From NCBI RefSeq assembly GCF_020982545.1, contig NZ_JAJKLK010000009.1, positions 248,001-312,000 on the forward strand: DNA of 64,000 bases, in the 5' to 3' direction. Below the pieces are notes generated by a model. That model was not told where the DNA came from. It did not search any database and worked only from the letters and a program-made list of their open reading frames with translations. This document shows positions 25,984 through 34,985 of the stretch, in pieces. The DNA comes from Streptomyces sp. MNU76. Its GTDB lineage: Bacteria; Actinomycetota; Actinomycetes; Streptomycetales; Streptomycetaceae. Position 1 is the first letter of the stretch. Each line of letters opens with the position of its first letter. A program made the position numbers and the translations under genes.

Positions 25984-26430
25984 CTAGACGGCCACCAGCG
26001 GTGCGTCGTCGCGCCACTTGAGGATCTTGTCGAAGCTGACGATCGCGCCGCCGCGGCCCGGCTTGTTGCCGATGTGGACGTGGTCGGCGAGTTCCCGGAT
26101 GAGGCAGAGGCCACGGCCGTCCTCGGCGTCGGCGGGGGCCGGACGGACCGGGCGGCGGTGCGGGAAGCCCGGGCCGGAGTCGGCGACCTCGATCCGGCAC
26201 TTCTCACCGTCGAGGTAGGCCGTCACCCGGTACGCCTCGCTGCTGGTGCCGGCCGGGATCGCGCCGCCGTGCTCGACAGCGTTGGCACAGGCCTCGCTGA
26301 GGGCGATGGAGAGGTCGTAGGAGACGTCGGGATCGACGCCCGCGGTCTCCATCGTGCCGATCAGCAGCCGTCGGGCGAGCGGCACGCTCGCAGCCTCGCG
26401 CCGCAGATGGAGTGACCACCAGATGCTCAT
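25984..26430 (-). CDS. RsbW-type ATP-binding serine kinase
   Basis: The 148-aa product is a compact HATPase_c domain: N-box LSIALSEACANAVEHGG (about 40-56), IEVADSGPGFP (about 80) and EDGRGLCLIRELADHVHI (about 102). This is the anti-sigma/switch-protein kinase class abundant in Streptomyces. The ATG at 26430 has AGGAGG 7 nt upstream. It is convergent with the fxsT remnant, whose end it abuts. No sigma factor is adjacent. Confidence 0.85.
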   Translation of the reverse strand: MSIWWSLHLRREAASVPLARRLLIGTMETAGVDPDVSYDLSIALSEACANAVEHGGAIPAGTSSEAYRVTAYLDGEKCRIEVADSGPGFPHRRPVRPAPADAEDGRGLCLIRELADHVHIGNKPGRGGAIVSFDKILKWRDDAPLVAV

Positions 26431-26701
26431 GCTCCAGCCTCCTGGCCGCGGCTCGACATACCGTTACGTATTGCCACCGAGGCCCGCCCGCAATCGCCCG
26501 GGACCCGTCTCTCCGCCCATACGGCGGATGCGTCCCCCGCACATTCGGTGTATGCGGACCGAACCCTTCCGAATCACCCGCCCCTTCCGCGCGCACCCAC
26601 CTCCACCGCACGCCCCTGAACACCGCGCTCTCCCTCCCCGTACCTCAACCCATGAACCCGCCGAACCCGGCGGGGCGCCCCGGTGCGATGATGGGCCCGC
26701 C

Positions 26702-27517
26702 ATGACTGTCCCCCACCCAGACCGCCCGGCCGCGCCACGCCGGACCCGCGCCGGAGGCGACCTCCGGGTCCTGCGGGCCGCGGTGTTCGCCGCGGTCTGT
26801 GTCGTGCTGGCCGGGGCCGGACACGCACTCGCCTCGTGCGCGACGGTCCCGCTGTGGAGTCTGGGCGTCGGGTTCGTCGGCACCTTCTGCGTCGCCGCCG
26901 CACTGGCCGGCCGGCAACGCTCGCTCCCGGGCATCGCGGCACTGCTGGCGGTGGGCCAGACCGTGCTGCACGTCCTGTTCGGCCTGAACCAGCACGGGGC
27001 GACCGGCGCGTCCCGCACGACGGAGGTGATGGACGCGGCGCTCATCGAGCGCGCGGCCCGCTTCGTGTGCGGCACGACCGCGGCGGCCCTGAGCCCCGAG
27101 CGGGCCCGCCGCATCCTCATCGACGCGGGAGTCGGCGGTACGCACGTCACGCACGACCCGGCGGACGCGATGACGACCGCGCCGGGCTCGTCCGCCGCCC
27201 TCCTGCCGTCCCTGCCCATGCTGCTCGGCCATGTGCTCGCGGCCGTGGCCGCCGGGTGGGTACTGCGCCACGGCGACCTCGCGCTGCTCCGTCTGACCCG
27301 GCTGGCGACCGAGGAGCCGCTCGTACGGTCGCTGCGTGGCGCGCTCGCGCTGGCGCGGGTCCTGCGGTCCGGGCTGCCGAGCACGCCGGAGGCGGTTTCG
27401 CGCGCCTTGCACACCGTGCACGTGGCGCCCGCCGCCCTGCGGACGACCGTGCTGCAGCACACCGTCGTCCGCCGCGGCCCGCCGGCCGCCGCCCCCGCCT
27501 TCATGCTCGCCGCCTGA
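26702..27517 (+). CDS. Polytopic membrane protein upstream of copper operon
   Basis: The 271-aa product has hydrophobic segments at about 22-45, 50-70, 75-95 and 160-185, then a soluble C-terminal region. His and Met are frequent (GLNQHGATG, THVTHDPADAM), as in some copper-locus membrane proteins. The start ATG at 26702 is in line with the conserved hydrophobic part; no strong RBS is seen. A gap of 424 nt separates it from ycnI, so co-transcription is uncertain. Function unknown; a metal-related role is inferred from position. Confidence 0.68.
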   Translation: MTVPHPDRPAAPRRTRAGGDLRVLRAAVFAAVCVVLAGAGHALASCATVPLWSLGVGFVGTFCVAAALAGRQRSLPGIAALLAVGQTVLHVLFGLNQHGATGASRTTEVMDAALIERAARFVCGTTAAALSPERARRILIDAGVGGTHVTHDPADAMTTAPGSSAALLPSLPMLLGHVLAAVAAGWVLRHGDLALLRLTRLATEEPLVRSLRGALALARVLRSGLPSTPEAVSRALHTVHVAPAALRTTVLQHTVVRRGPPAAAPAFMLAA

Positions 27518-27941
27518 CCCGACGCACACTCACTCCGCACCAGGGAGAGGGCGTCCGTCGCCCGGCGCCGAGCCCCGCGCACCTGCTGCCGACCCCGGCC
27601 CCACGGCTCCACGGCTCCACGGCTCCACGGCTCCACGGCTCCACGGCTCCACGGCTCCAGCCTCACGGGCTCCGGCTCTGCGGCTTCCGATTCTGCGGAT
27701 TCAGAACTCGGGCGCCTGTTGAGCCGGCCCGGGACCTGGACCCCGGGCTCGGACCTCACGGCTCGGACCGACAGGCTCGGATCCCCAGGCGCAGGCTCCC
27801 GGACCCGAAGCACCGGCTCCCAGCCGTGCTCCCGGTCCCGGCCGTGGATGCCGGCCCGGGCCACAGCCCGGCTGTCGGCTCGCGGGGTGCGCGGTCCCTC
27901 GTCCTCTCTTCTCCCTCACTCACTGTGGAGTGTCACCAGTC
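27518..27941. other. Intergenic region with simple repeats
   Basis: No gene is supportable. It contains the 8-bp tandem repeat described separately; the remainder is low-complexity GC-rich sequence. The promoter of the copper operon probably lies near its right end. Confidence 0.45.
27602..27657. repeat. 8-bp tandem repeat, seven copies
   Basis: CACGGCTC is repeated seven times without interruption. An 8-bp period is not a multiple of three, which argues against coding. Such arrays are prone to copy-number slippage. Confidence 0.9.
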
Positions 27942-28688
27942 ATGAAGGCTTCTCGTATCGCCGCCGTCGGCGCCCTCGTCGGCTCGGCCGTGTTCCTCCT
28001 GTCCGGCCCCGCGTTCGCGCACGTCAGCGTCGCGGCGGAGGGCACGGCGGCCAAGGGCGGGTACGCGACCGTCAACTTCAAGGTCCCCAACGAGCGCGAC
28101 GACGCCACGACCACCAAGGTCGAGGTGAACTTCCCGACCGACCACCCGCTGGCCTCGGCCCAGCCGGAGGCCGTCCCCGGCTGGAAGATCCAGGTCACCA
28201 AGGCCAAGCTCGACAAGCCGCTCGAACTGCACGGCGAGCAGATCGACGAGGCCGTCTCCAAGATCACCTGGACCGCCACCGGCGACGGCATCGCGGCGGG
28301 CTTCTTCCAGAAGTTCCCGGTCTCCATCGGTCAACTCCCCGAGAACACCGACGAACTGGTCTTCAAGGCGCTCCAGACGTACTCCAACAAGGAGGTCGTC
28401 CGCTGGATCGAGGTGCCGCAGGACGGCCAGGAGGAGCCCGAGAACCCGGCGCCCGTGCTCGCGCTGTCCGCCGCGTCCGACGACCACCACGGCGCGTCCG
28501 GCGCCTCGAACGCCTCCGACGAGTCGAAGGACGCCGACGACGCCGAGGCCGCGTCGAACAAGACCACCGCCGCACCCGCCGGCAGCAGCGACACCACCGC
28601 CCGCGTCCTCGGCGTCGTCGGCATCGTCGTCGGCGCGGCGGGCGTGGCGTACGGCGTCCTCGCCGGCCGCCGGCGCACGAACGCCTGA
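27942..28688 (+). CDS. YcnI/DUF1775 copper-binding membrane protein
   Basis: The 248-aa product has a signal peptide with cleavage near AFA-HVSV, leaving an N-terminal His as in YcnI proteins, where that His helps bind copper. The DUF1775 beta-sandwich spans about 27-165, followed by a Ser/Ala/Asp linker and a C-terminal membrane anchor (VLGVVGIVVGAAGVAYGVLA) with RRR stop-transfer. The ATG at 27942 is preferred; a GTG at 27930 would also be in frame. It heads an operon-like series with Sco1, PCuAC and CopCD genes, all of which handle copper outside the membrane. Confidence 0.9.
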   Translation: MKASRIAAVGALVGSAVFLLSGPAFAHVSVAAEGTAAKGGYATVNFKVPNERDDATTTKVEVNFPTDHPLASAQPEAVPGWKIQVTKAKLDKPLELHGEQIDEAVSKITWTATGDGIAAGFFQKFPVSIGQLPENTDELVFKALQTYSNKEVVRWIEVPQDGQEEPENPAPVLALSAASDDHHGASGASNASDESKDADDAEAASNKTTAAPAGSSDTTARVLGVVGIVVGAAGVAYGVLAGRRRTNA

Positions 28689-28770
28689 GCCTCCGGCTTC
28701 CCGGCCTCTCCCTCGGCGCGCGCGGGTACGCCCCGTGCGCGCCGGGGCTCGAACCAACTGGACATCCCTC

Positions 28771-29445
28771 ATGCGCACGAACACCAAGAAGAAGACGCTC
28801 GCGGCCGGTGCCCTGCTGGCCGCGGCCGTCCTCGGCCTCTCGGCCTGCGGCACGGGCGACAACTCCACCACGTCGGTCGCCGAGGTCTCCGACACCGGCC
28901 CCCAGAGGCACTTCACGGTCCTCGACCGGCCGTTCACCAAGCCGGACCTGGTCCTCACCGACACCAACGGCAAGTCGTACGACCTCCGCAAGGAGACCGC
29001 GGGCAAGCCGACGCTGATCTACTTCGGGTACACCAACTGCCCCGACGTCTGCCCGCTCACCATGAACAACCTCGCGGTCGCCAAGAAGGAGATCGCGAAG
29101 AAGGTGCCGAAGGCGGAGCTGGCGGACCTCCGGCTCGTCTTCGTCACCACCGACCCGGAGCGCGACACCTCGGCCGAACTGGGCAAGTGGCTCAAGGGCA
29201 TCGACTCCGAGATCGTCGGCCTGACCGGCGACTTCGACGACATCCAGGCCGGCGCCCGCACCCTCCACATCTCCATCGCCCCGCCGACCAAGGACGAGAA
29301 CGGCAAGACCGTCTCCGAGCACGGCACCCAGGTCATCGCGTTCTCGCCGAAGACCGACGACGGCTATGTGCTGTACGACGACAATGCCACCGTGCAGGAC
29401 TACGAGAAGGGCCTGCCGAAGCTGCTCAAGGGCGAGAACCCGTGA
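28771..29445 (+). CDS. Sco1/SenC-family copper lipoprotein
   Basis: The 224-aa lipoprotein (lipobox GLSAC, Cys near 26) is a thioredoxin-fold copper chaperone for cytochrome c oxidase CuA assembly. The copper motif CPDVCP (CxxxC) in YFGYTNCPDVCPLTMNNL is near residue 92, and the distal His is in EHGTQVIAFSP near 185. Its stop overlaps the GTG start of the PCuAC gene by 4 nt (GTGA), indicating coupling. Confidence 0.93.
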   Translation: MRTNTKKKTLAAGALLAAAVLGLSACGTGDNSTTSVAEVSDTGPQRHFTVLDRPFTKPDLVLTDTNGKSYDLRKETAGKPTLIYFGYTNCPDVCPLTMNNLAVAKKEIAKKVPKAELADLRLVFVTTDPERDTSAELGKWLKGIDSEIVGLTGDFDDIQAGARTLHISIAPPTKDENGKTVSEHGTQVIAFSPKTDDGYVLYDDNATVQDYEKGLPKLLKGENP

Positions 29446-29909
29446 GAGCACCGGCCGGCCCCGTCCTGATCACCGCCGCCGCGCTCGTCGCCCTGACGGG
29501 CTGCGGCTCCACCGACTCCTCTTCCTCCGGCTCCGCCGCGAAGCTGTCCGTGAAGGCGGCCTACATGCCGCAGCCCGTCACGGACTCCATGGCCGCCGGA
29601 TACCTCGTCATCGAGAACGACGGCGGTACGGCGGACGAGCTGACCTCCGTCACCAGCGACCTCGCCCAGGACGTCACCGTCCACGAGACGACCGGGCAGT
29701 CGATGCGGGAGGTCGCGGGCCTGAAGGTCCCCGCCGACGGCGAACTCGTCCTGGAGACCGGTGGAAACCACCTGATGTTCGAGAACCTGAAGCGCAAGCC
29801 GAAGGAAGGCGAGACGGTGTCCCTGCGGTTGACCTTCACCACGTCCGAGGCCATCACGGTCGAGATGCCCGTGAAGTCGGCGACGTACCAGCCGACCAGC
29901 GGTCACTGA
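29442..29909 (+). CDS. PCu(A)C copper chaperone lipoprotein
   Basis: The 155-aa product is a DUF461/PCuAC periplasmic-type copper chaperone. It has a lipobox ALTGC at about 17-21 and the family motif H-x-M plus distal His/Met: VHETTGQSMREV near 80 and GGNHLMFENL near 107. The GTG start at 29442 overlaps the stop of the Sco1 gene. It delivers Cu(I) to Sco1 or CuA sites in related systems. Confidence 0.92.
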   Translation: MRAPAGPVLITAAALVALTGCGSTDSSSSGSAAKLSVKAAYMPQPVTDSMAAGYLVIENDGGTADELTSVTSDLAQDVTVHETTGQSMREVAGLKVPADGELVLETGGNHLMFENLKRKPKEGETVSLRLTFTTSEAITVEMPVKSATYQPTSGH

Positions 29910-29923
29910 GGGAGGTAGCACCG

Positions 29924-31984
29924 GTGAGCCGGTTGAGGCCCTTGCTGTTGCTGTTGTTCGCCACCGTCGGAGCTCTGCTCGCCGGTGCCGTGCCCGTCTC
30001 CGCGCACGCCGCGCTGACCGGCAGCGACCCGCAACAGGGCTCGGTGGTCCAGGAGGCACCGGACCAGGTGTCGCTCACCTTCTCCGAGAAGGTCGCGGTG
30101 TCCGACGGTTCGGTGCGCGTGTACGACCCCAAGGGCAAGGAGGCCGACACCGGCGAGGTCACCGATCTGGGCGGGAACAGCTATGCCGTCGGGCTGCACT
30201 CGGGCCTGCCCGACGGGACGTTCACCGTCACCTACCAGGTCGTCTCGGCGGACAGCCACCCTGTCTCCGGTGCCTTCACCTTCTCGGTGGGGGCGCCGTC
30301 CAAGACGACGGTCGCGGTACCCGAGCAGGGCGCGGGCGGCGGGCTCGTCGGCGGCCTCTACGGCGTCGCGCGCTATCTGTCGTACGCCGGTTTCATCCTG
30401 CTGGTCGGCGGCGCGACCTTCGTACTGGCCTGCTGGCAGCGCGGCGCCGGGGTACGGCCCGTGCAGCGGCTCGTGGTGGCCGGGTGGCTCACGCTGACCA
30501 TCGCCACCCTCACGATGCTGCTGCTGCGCGGTGCCTACACCGGCTCCGGCAAGTTCGGCGACGTCTTGGACCTGGACCTCCTCAGCCAGGTCCTCCAGAC
30601 GAAGACCGGCGCCGCCCTGGTCTCCCGTCTGCTGCTCCTCGCCGCCGCGGCCCTGTTCATCGCGGTGCTGTTCGGCGCGTACGCACGGCGGTACGAGGAG
30701 ACCGAGGAAGCCGGGGACGCCGGGGACGCCGGGGACGCAGCCACGGCGGCCGCCGGCACCGCGCGCGTCGCCGACGATGCGGACTCCCGGGACGACGCCG
30801 ACACGGACACCGACGCGGACTCCGAGCACCACGACCCGTCCCTCCAGCGGGACCTCACCTTCGGGCTGGCCGTCGGCGGGGGCGTGGTCGCGGCCGGCCT
30901 CGCCGCGAGCTGGGCGATGGCCGAGCACGCCTCGACCGGTATCCAGACCGGCATCTCGATGCCCCTGGACGTCGTGCACCTGCTGGCCGTCGCCGCCTGG
31001 CTGGGCGGCCTGGCGACGCTCCTCGTGGCACTCTTCCGAGCACCCGTGGGCGCGCAGATCGAGACCGGGGCCGTACGGCGGTTCTCGCGGCTCGCGTTCG
31101 GCAGCGTGCTCGTGCTGGCCGCGACCGGGATCTACCAGTCGTGGCGCCAGGTCGGCAGCTGGTCCGCGCTGACCGGCACGTCGTACGGGCAACTCCTCCT
31201 CGTGAAGATCGGCCTGGTGGCCGTCCTGGTCGGGATCGCGTGGATCTCGCGCCGGTGGACCTCGCAGCTGGCGGAGGCGCCTGCCGCGCTGGAGACGCAA
31301 GCTGCTCGGGAGACGCAAGCCGCTCAGGAGAAGGGGGCCGCCGAGGAGAAGGAGCCGGTGGTCGCGCACGCGGCGGTCGGTTCCACGAAGGCGACCGGCG
31401 AGGGCGCGGAGCGGGCCGCCCAGCTCGCCCGGCAGCGGGCGGCGGTGGCGAGCGCGCGCGAGAAACGGCTGCGGGACGCGGATCCGGGCCGTCCCGGTCT
31501 GCGTCGGTCCGTGCTGGCGGAGGCGGGCGTCGCCGTCGTCCTGCTCGCCGTCACCACGGTGCTGACGGCCACCGAGCCGGGGCGCACGGTGGAGGAGGCC
31601 GAGGCGGCCAAGGCGGCCGTGACGCAGCAGGACGAGACGTCGGGCGCGCTGGCGTTGGACATGTCGTTCGACACCGGTGGCAAGAACGGCCAGGGCGTCG
31701 CCCGGCTGCAGATCGACCCCGCACGGGTGGGTGCCAACGAGATGCACGTCTACGTCCAGGGGCCCGACGGCAAACCCATCGACGTCCCCGAGGTGAAGGT
31801 CGCCTTCACCCTGGAGGCCAAGAAGATCGGCCCGCTGCCCGTGGTCCCCGAACGCGTCACCACCGGCCACTGGACGGCGAGTGGCGTACAGGTCCCCATG
31901 GCGGGCGACTGGAAGATCGAGATGACCGTACGGACATCCGACATCGACCAGGCGACCGTCAGCAAGAACGCGAAGATCGGCTGA
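29924..31984 (+). CDS. CopC-CopD fusion, copper uptake/resistance membrane protein
   Basis: The 686-aa product begins with a signal peptide ending SAHAAL, leaving the copper-ligand His at 28. A CopC beta-barrel follows (28-125, with ADSHPVSGAFTF carrying a second His), then a CopD part with about eight membrane segments (145-450), an acidic DDADTDTDADSEHHD loop near 300, and a C-terminal soluble domain (580-686) related to YtkA-like folds. The GTG at 29924 has GGGAGG 9 nt upstream. It follows PCuAC by 14 nt and precedes the DyP gene by 8 nt. Confidence 0.93.
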   Translation: MSRLRPLLLLLFATVGALLAGAVPVSAHAALTGSDPQQGSVVQEAPDQVSLTFSEKVAVSDGSVRVYDPKGKEADTGEVTDLGGNSYAVGLHSGLPDGTFTVTYQVVSADSHPVSGAFTFSVGAPSKTTVAVPEQGAGGGLVGGLYGVARYLSYAGFILLVGGATFVLACWQRGAGVRPVQRLVVAGWLTLTIATLTMLLLRGAYTGSGKFGDVLDLDLLSQVLQTKTGAALVSRLLLLAAAALFIAVLFGAYARRYEETEEAGDAGDAGDAATAAAGTARVADDADSRDDADTDTDADSEHHDPSLQRDLTFGLAVGGGVVAAGLAASWAMAEHASTGIQTGISMPLDVVHLLAVAAWLGGLATLLVALFRAPVGAQIETGAVRRFSRLAFGSVLVLAATGIYQSWRQVGSWSALTGTSYGQLLLVKIGLVAVLVGIAWISRRWTSQLAEAPAALETQAARETQAAQEKGAAEEKEPVVAHAAVGSTKATGEGAERAAQLARQRAAVASAREKRLRDADPGRPGLRRSVLAEAGVAVVLLAVTTVLTATEPGRTVEEAEAAKAAVTQQDETSGALALDMSFDTGGKNGQGVARLQIDPARVGANEMHVYVQGPDGKPIDVPEVKVAFTLEAKKIGPLPVVPERVTTGHWTASGVQVPMAGDWKIEMTVRTSDIDQATVSKNAKIG

Positions 31985-31992
31985 AACACACC

Positions 31993-33420
31993 ATGGCTGA
32001 CCAGGACCTCGTCGAAGACGGCCCCGCCCGGAGAGGAGCACGGGGCGGCGGTGACCACACCGCCGCCGCACGGGTGCGGGCGACCACGGACGACTCACCG
32101 TCGTCGTCCGTCGGTGCGGAACAGAAACGGGAAGGGGACCGACCGCACGGGAGCCCCGCGAGCGGACCCATCTCCCGCCGCCGCCTGCTCGGCACGGCCG
32201 GCGTCACCGGTCTCGCGCTGGGTGCGGCGGGCGCCGCCGCAGGCTACGCGGCGGGCTCCGCCTCCTCGTCCTCCGCCGAGAAGGTCACCCCGCTGTCCTC
32301 CCTCGGCGCGGGGGAGGTCATGTTTCACGTGAAACATCAGCCGGGGATCACCACCCCGCTCCAGGCGCGTGGCCATCTCGTCGCCTTCGACCTGGCTGCC
32401 GGGGCCGGGCGCAAGGAGGCCGCCGCCCTGCTGCGCCGCTGGTCGGACACGGCCCGGCGGCTGATGGCGGGCGAGCCCGCGGCTCAGGACGACACCGCGA
32501 TCGCCCTGGACGCCGGGCCCTCGTCGTTGACGGTCACCTTCGGCTTCGGACACAGCTTCTTCGCCCGTACCGGCCTCGAGAAGCAGCGCCCGGAGTCCCT
32601 GGACCCACTGCCGGACTTCTCCTCGGACCAGCTCGACAGGTCGCGCAGCGACGGCGATCTGTGGGTGCAGATCGGCGCGGACGACGCGCTCGTCGCCTTC
32701 CACGCCCTGCGCGCGATCCAGAAGGACGCGGGCGGCGCGGCCCGGGTGCGGTGGCAGATGAACGGCTTCAACCGCTCGCCGGGCGCCACGGCCCACCCCA
32801 TGACCGCCCGCAACCTGATGGGGCAGGTCGACGGCACCCGCAACCCCAAGCCGACCGAGTCCGACTTCGACGAGCGGATCTTCGTGCCCGGGTCCGCCTC
32901 ACCGAGCACCTCCGGCGATCCCGCCTGGATGGCGAACGGGTCCTACGCCGTCGTACGCCGTATCCGCATGCTCCTCGACGACTGGGAGCAGCTCTCACTC
33001 AAGGAGCAGGAGGACGTCATCGGGCGCCGCAAGTCCGACGGCGCCCCGCTGAGCGGGGGCTCGAAGGCCACGGAGACGACCGCGATGGATCTGGAGAAGA
33101 CGGACGCCGAGGGCAGTCTCCTGGTCCCGATCAACGCGCACGCCCGTATCTCCCGCCCCGACCAGAACGGCGGCGCGGCCATGCTCCGCCGCCCGTTCTC
33201 CTTCCACGACGGCATCGACGCGAAGGGCGTCCCTGATGCCGGTCTCCTCTTCGTCTGCTGGCAGGCCGACCCGCTCCGCGGCTTCGTCACCGTCCAGCGC
33301 AAACTCGACCGCGGCGACGCCCTGTCGAAGTTCATCCGCCACGAGTCGAGCGGCCTCTTCGCGGTGCCGGGAGGCGCGTCGGAGGGGGAGTACGTGGGGC
33401 AGGGTCTGCTGGAGGGCTGA
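31993..33420 (+). CDS. Tat-exported DyP-type heme peroxidase
   Basis: The 475-aa product has a twin-arginine signal (SRRRLLGTAG at 61-70). The DyP motif GQVDGTRNP (GxxDG) is near 278 with the catalytic Asp, and the proximal heme His candidate is in PINAHARISRP near 382. Streptomyces DyP proteins of copper operons cooperate with oxidases outside the cell. The ATG at 31993 follows CopCD closely. An embedded parS sequence encodes FHVKH near residue 113, just after the exported linker, where it does not disturb the fold. Confidence 0.92.
   Translation: MADQDLVEDGPARRGARGGGDHTAAARVRATTDDSPSSSVGAEQKREGDRPHGSPASGPISRRRLLGTAGVTGLALGAAGAAAGYAAGSASSSSAEKVTPLSSLGAGEVMFHVKHQPGITTPLQARGHLVAFDLAAGAGRKEAAALLRRWSDTARRLMAGEPAAQDDTAIALDAGPSSLTVTFGFGHSFFARTGLEKQRPESLDPLPDFSSDQLDRSRSDGDLWVQIGADDALVAFHALRAIQKDAGGAARVRWQMNGFNRSPGATAHPMTARNLMGQVDGTRNPKPTESDFDERIFVPGSASPSTSGDPAWMANGSYAVVRRIRMLLDDWEQLSLKEQEDVIGRRKSDGAPLSGGSKATETTAMDLEKTDAEGSLLVPINAHARISRPDQNGGAAMLRRPFSFHDGIDAKGVPDAGLLFVCWQADPLRGFVTVQRKLDRGDALSKFIRHESSGLFAVPGGASEGEYVGQGLLEG
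32322..32335. promoter_or_regulatory. parS: parS site (ParB-binding) inside the DyP gene
   Basis: GTTTCACGTGAAAC is a perfect match to the Streptomyces parS consensus, extended to an 18-bp palindrome (ATGTTTCACGTGAAACAT, 32320-32337). ParB would nucleate here for chromosome segregation. Confidence 0.9.
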
Positions 33421-33479
33421 CGGCCGCGGGGCCGGGCCGAGAGTCGTACGGCTGCACCGGGGCCCATTAGGGTGAGTCC

Positions 33480-34415
33480 ATGTCAGCCAGCTACGTGTAC
33501 CTCGGCCCCGAGGGCACCTTCACCGAGGTCGCCCTGCGCACGCTGCCGGAGGCCGCGACCCGCGAGCTCGTCCCGATGGTGTCCGTGCCCGCCGCGCTCG
33601 ACGCCGTCCGCAACGGTGAGGCCGAGGCCGCGTTCGTCCCGATCGAGAACTCCGTGGAGGGCGGCATCACGACCACGCTCGACGAGCTGGTGGCCGGGGC
33701 CCCCCTGATGATCTACCGCGAGGTGCTCCTCTCGATCACCTTCGCGCTCCTGGTCCGGCCGGGCACCCAGCTCTCGGACATCAAGACGGTCACCGCACAC
33801 CCGGCCGCCCAGCCGCAGGTCCGCAAGTGGATGAAGGCCAACCTCCCGCCCGACGTGGTCTGGGAGTCCGCCGCCTCGAACGCCGACGGTGCCCGTCTCG
33901 TGCAGGAAGGCCGTTACGACGCCGCCTTCGCCGGAGAGTTCGCGGCCTCGCGCTACGGCCTGGAGGCCCTGCAGACCGAGATCCACGACGCGGAGAACGC
34001 CCAGACCCGGTTCGTCCTGGTCGGCCGTCCCGCCCGGCCGGCCGCCCCGACCGGCTCCGACAAGACGTCCGTCGTCATCTGGCAGCGCGACGACCACCCC
34101 GGTGGACTGCGCGACCTGCTCGGCGAGTTCGCCGTCCGCGGCGTGAACCTCATGCTTCTGCAGTCCCGCCCGACCGGCGAGGGCATCGGCAACTACTGCT
34201 TCGCCATCGATGCCGAGGGCCATATCGCCGACCGGCGGGTGGCGGAGGCGCTGATGGGCCTCAAGCGGGTCTGCCTCCAGGTCCGCTTCCTCGGTTCGTA
34301 CCCGCGTGCGGACGCCGCCACCGCGAAGGTCCGGCCCACGCTGCCGGGCACCTCCGACACCGAGTTCGTGGCCGCGGCGGACTGGGTGGCGCGCTGCCAG
34401 GACGGCCGGTTCTGA
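33480..34415 (+). CDS. pheA: Prephenate dehydratase
   Basis: The 311-aa enzyme converts prephenate to phenylpyruvate in phenylalanine synthesis. The catalytic PDT domain (5-185) has YLGPEGTFTEVAL, VPIENSVEGGITTTLD and the diagnostic NAQTRFVLVG near 174-183. A C-terminal ACT domain (about 198-280) reads GGLRDLLGEFAVRGVNLMLL then QSRP, where many feedback-inhibited enzymes have GALV and ESRP, so the Phe-binding site may be modified. It is monofunctional, without chorismate mutase. The ATG at 33480 begins at the conserved strand. Confidence 0.95.
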   Translation: MSASYVYLGPEGTFTEVALRTLPEAATRELVPMVSVPAALDAVRNGEAEAAFVPIENSVEGGITTTLDELVAGAPLMIYREVLLSITFALLVRPGTQLSDIKTVTAHPAAQPQVRKWMKANLPPDVVWESAASNADGARLVQEGRYDAAFAGEFAASRYGLEALQTEIHDAENAQTRFVLVGRPARPAAPTGSDKTSVVIWQRDDHPGGLRDLLGEFAVRGVNLMLLQSRPTGEGIGNYCFAIDAEGHIADRRVAEALMGLKRVCLQVRFLGSYPRADAATAKVRPTLPGTSDTEFVAAADWVARCQDGRF

Positions 34416-34985
34416 CCCGGCCCGCCGTCGGTGCTACCTGCTTATTTTCTTTGTCCACAGAAGTTATCCACAGGGCACCTTCTCGACCTGGGGACAAGTC
34501 GACAACACAGCCCCACTCAGTCGACAAATCCCCTTCGTGAGCCGTGCTGCGTCCACAACCCCATGGGTCACCCTTCGCCCATGTGTTTCCTCCCGTCAAT
34601 CCTTTAGAGCGACCCATTCCCACGTCAATCCACTCGAAAGTGGGCGTGAAGGCGGTTTGGGCCGGGAATCCTCAGGACGGCGCCCGACTTCCCCGGCGAT
34701 CTTCTCGGACGTCCACAGATCTTTCGCACAGCCTGTGGATAACTCTGCGGCACTGTGGAGTCCTGTGGACGAACGATCCCCAAGTCCCTTGCCGCACAAG
34801 GAAGTCGAGTCAACCAGGCGCCGCACCCCCACCCCCTTTCAGGGGGTCGCCTTTCAGTTCATTGACTTTCACCAGCGCCTGCCATGGCGGGCCCAGGCGA
34901 TCGACATTCCGCTTAAAGTGCCTCATAAAGGGCGTACCGCGAATTCAAGTCGTGGGTCGGAACCACGCACCGGTAGCCTTGAGGG
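34416..34985. other. pheA-serS intergenic region with DnaA-box-like sequences
   Basis: 570 nt without a gene, less GC-rich than its surroundings. It contains TTGTCCACA (34451), TTATCCACA (34464), TGTGGATAA (34734) and TGTGGACGA (34764). The serS promoter should lie near its right end. Confidence 0.6.
34451..34472 (+). promoter_or_regulatory. Pair of DnaA boxes
   Basis: TTGTCCACA at 34451-34459 and TTATCCACA at 34464-34472 match the DnaA-box consensus TTATCCACA (Streptomyces prefers TTGTCCACA). They are 13 nt apart on the same strand. A further TTATCCACA lies on the minus strand at 34734-34742. Confidence 0.65.

Noticed and set aside
34441..34985. Replication origin oriC.
   Set aside because: Only a few DnaA boxes are present, dnaA and dnaN are absent, and Streptomyces oriC has far more boxes between those genes.
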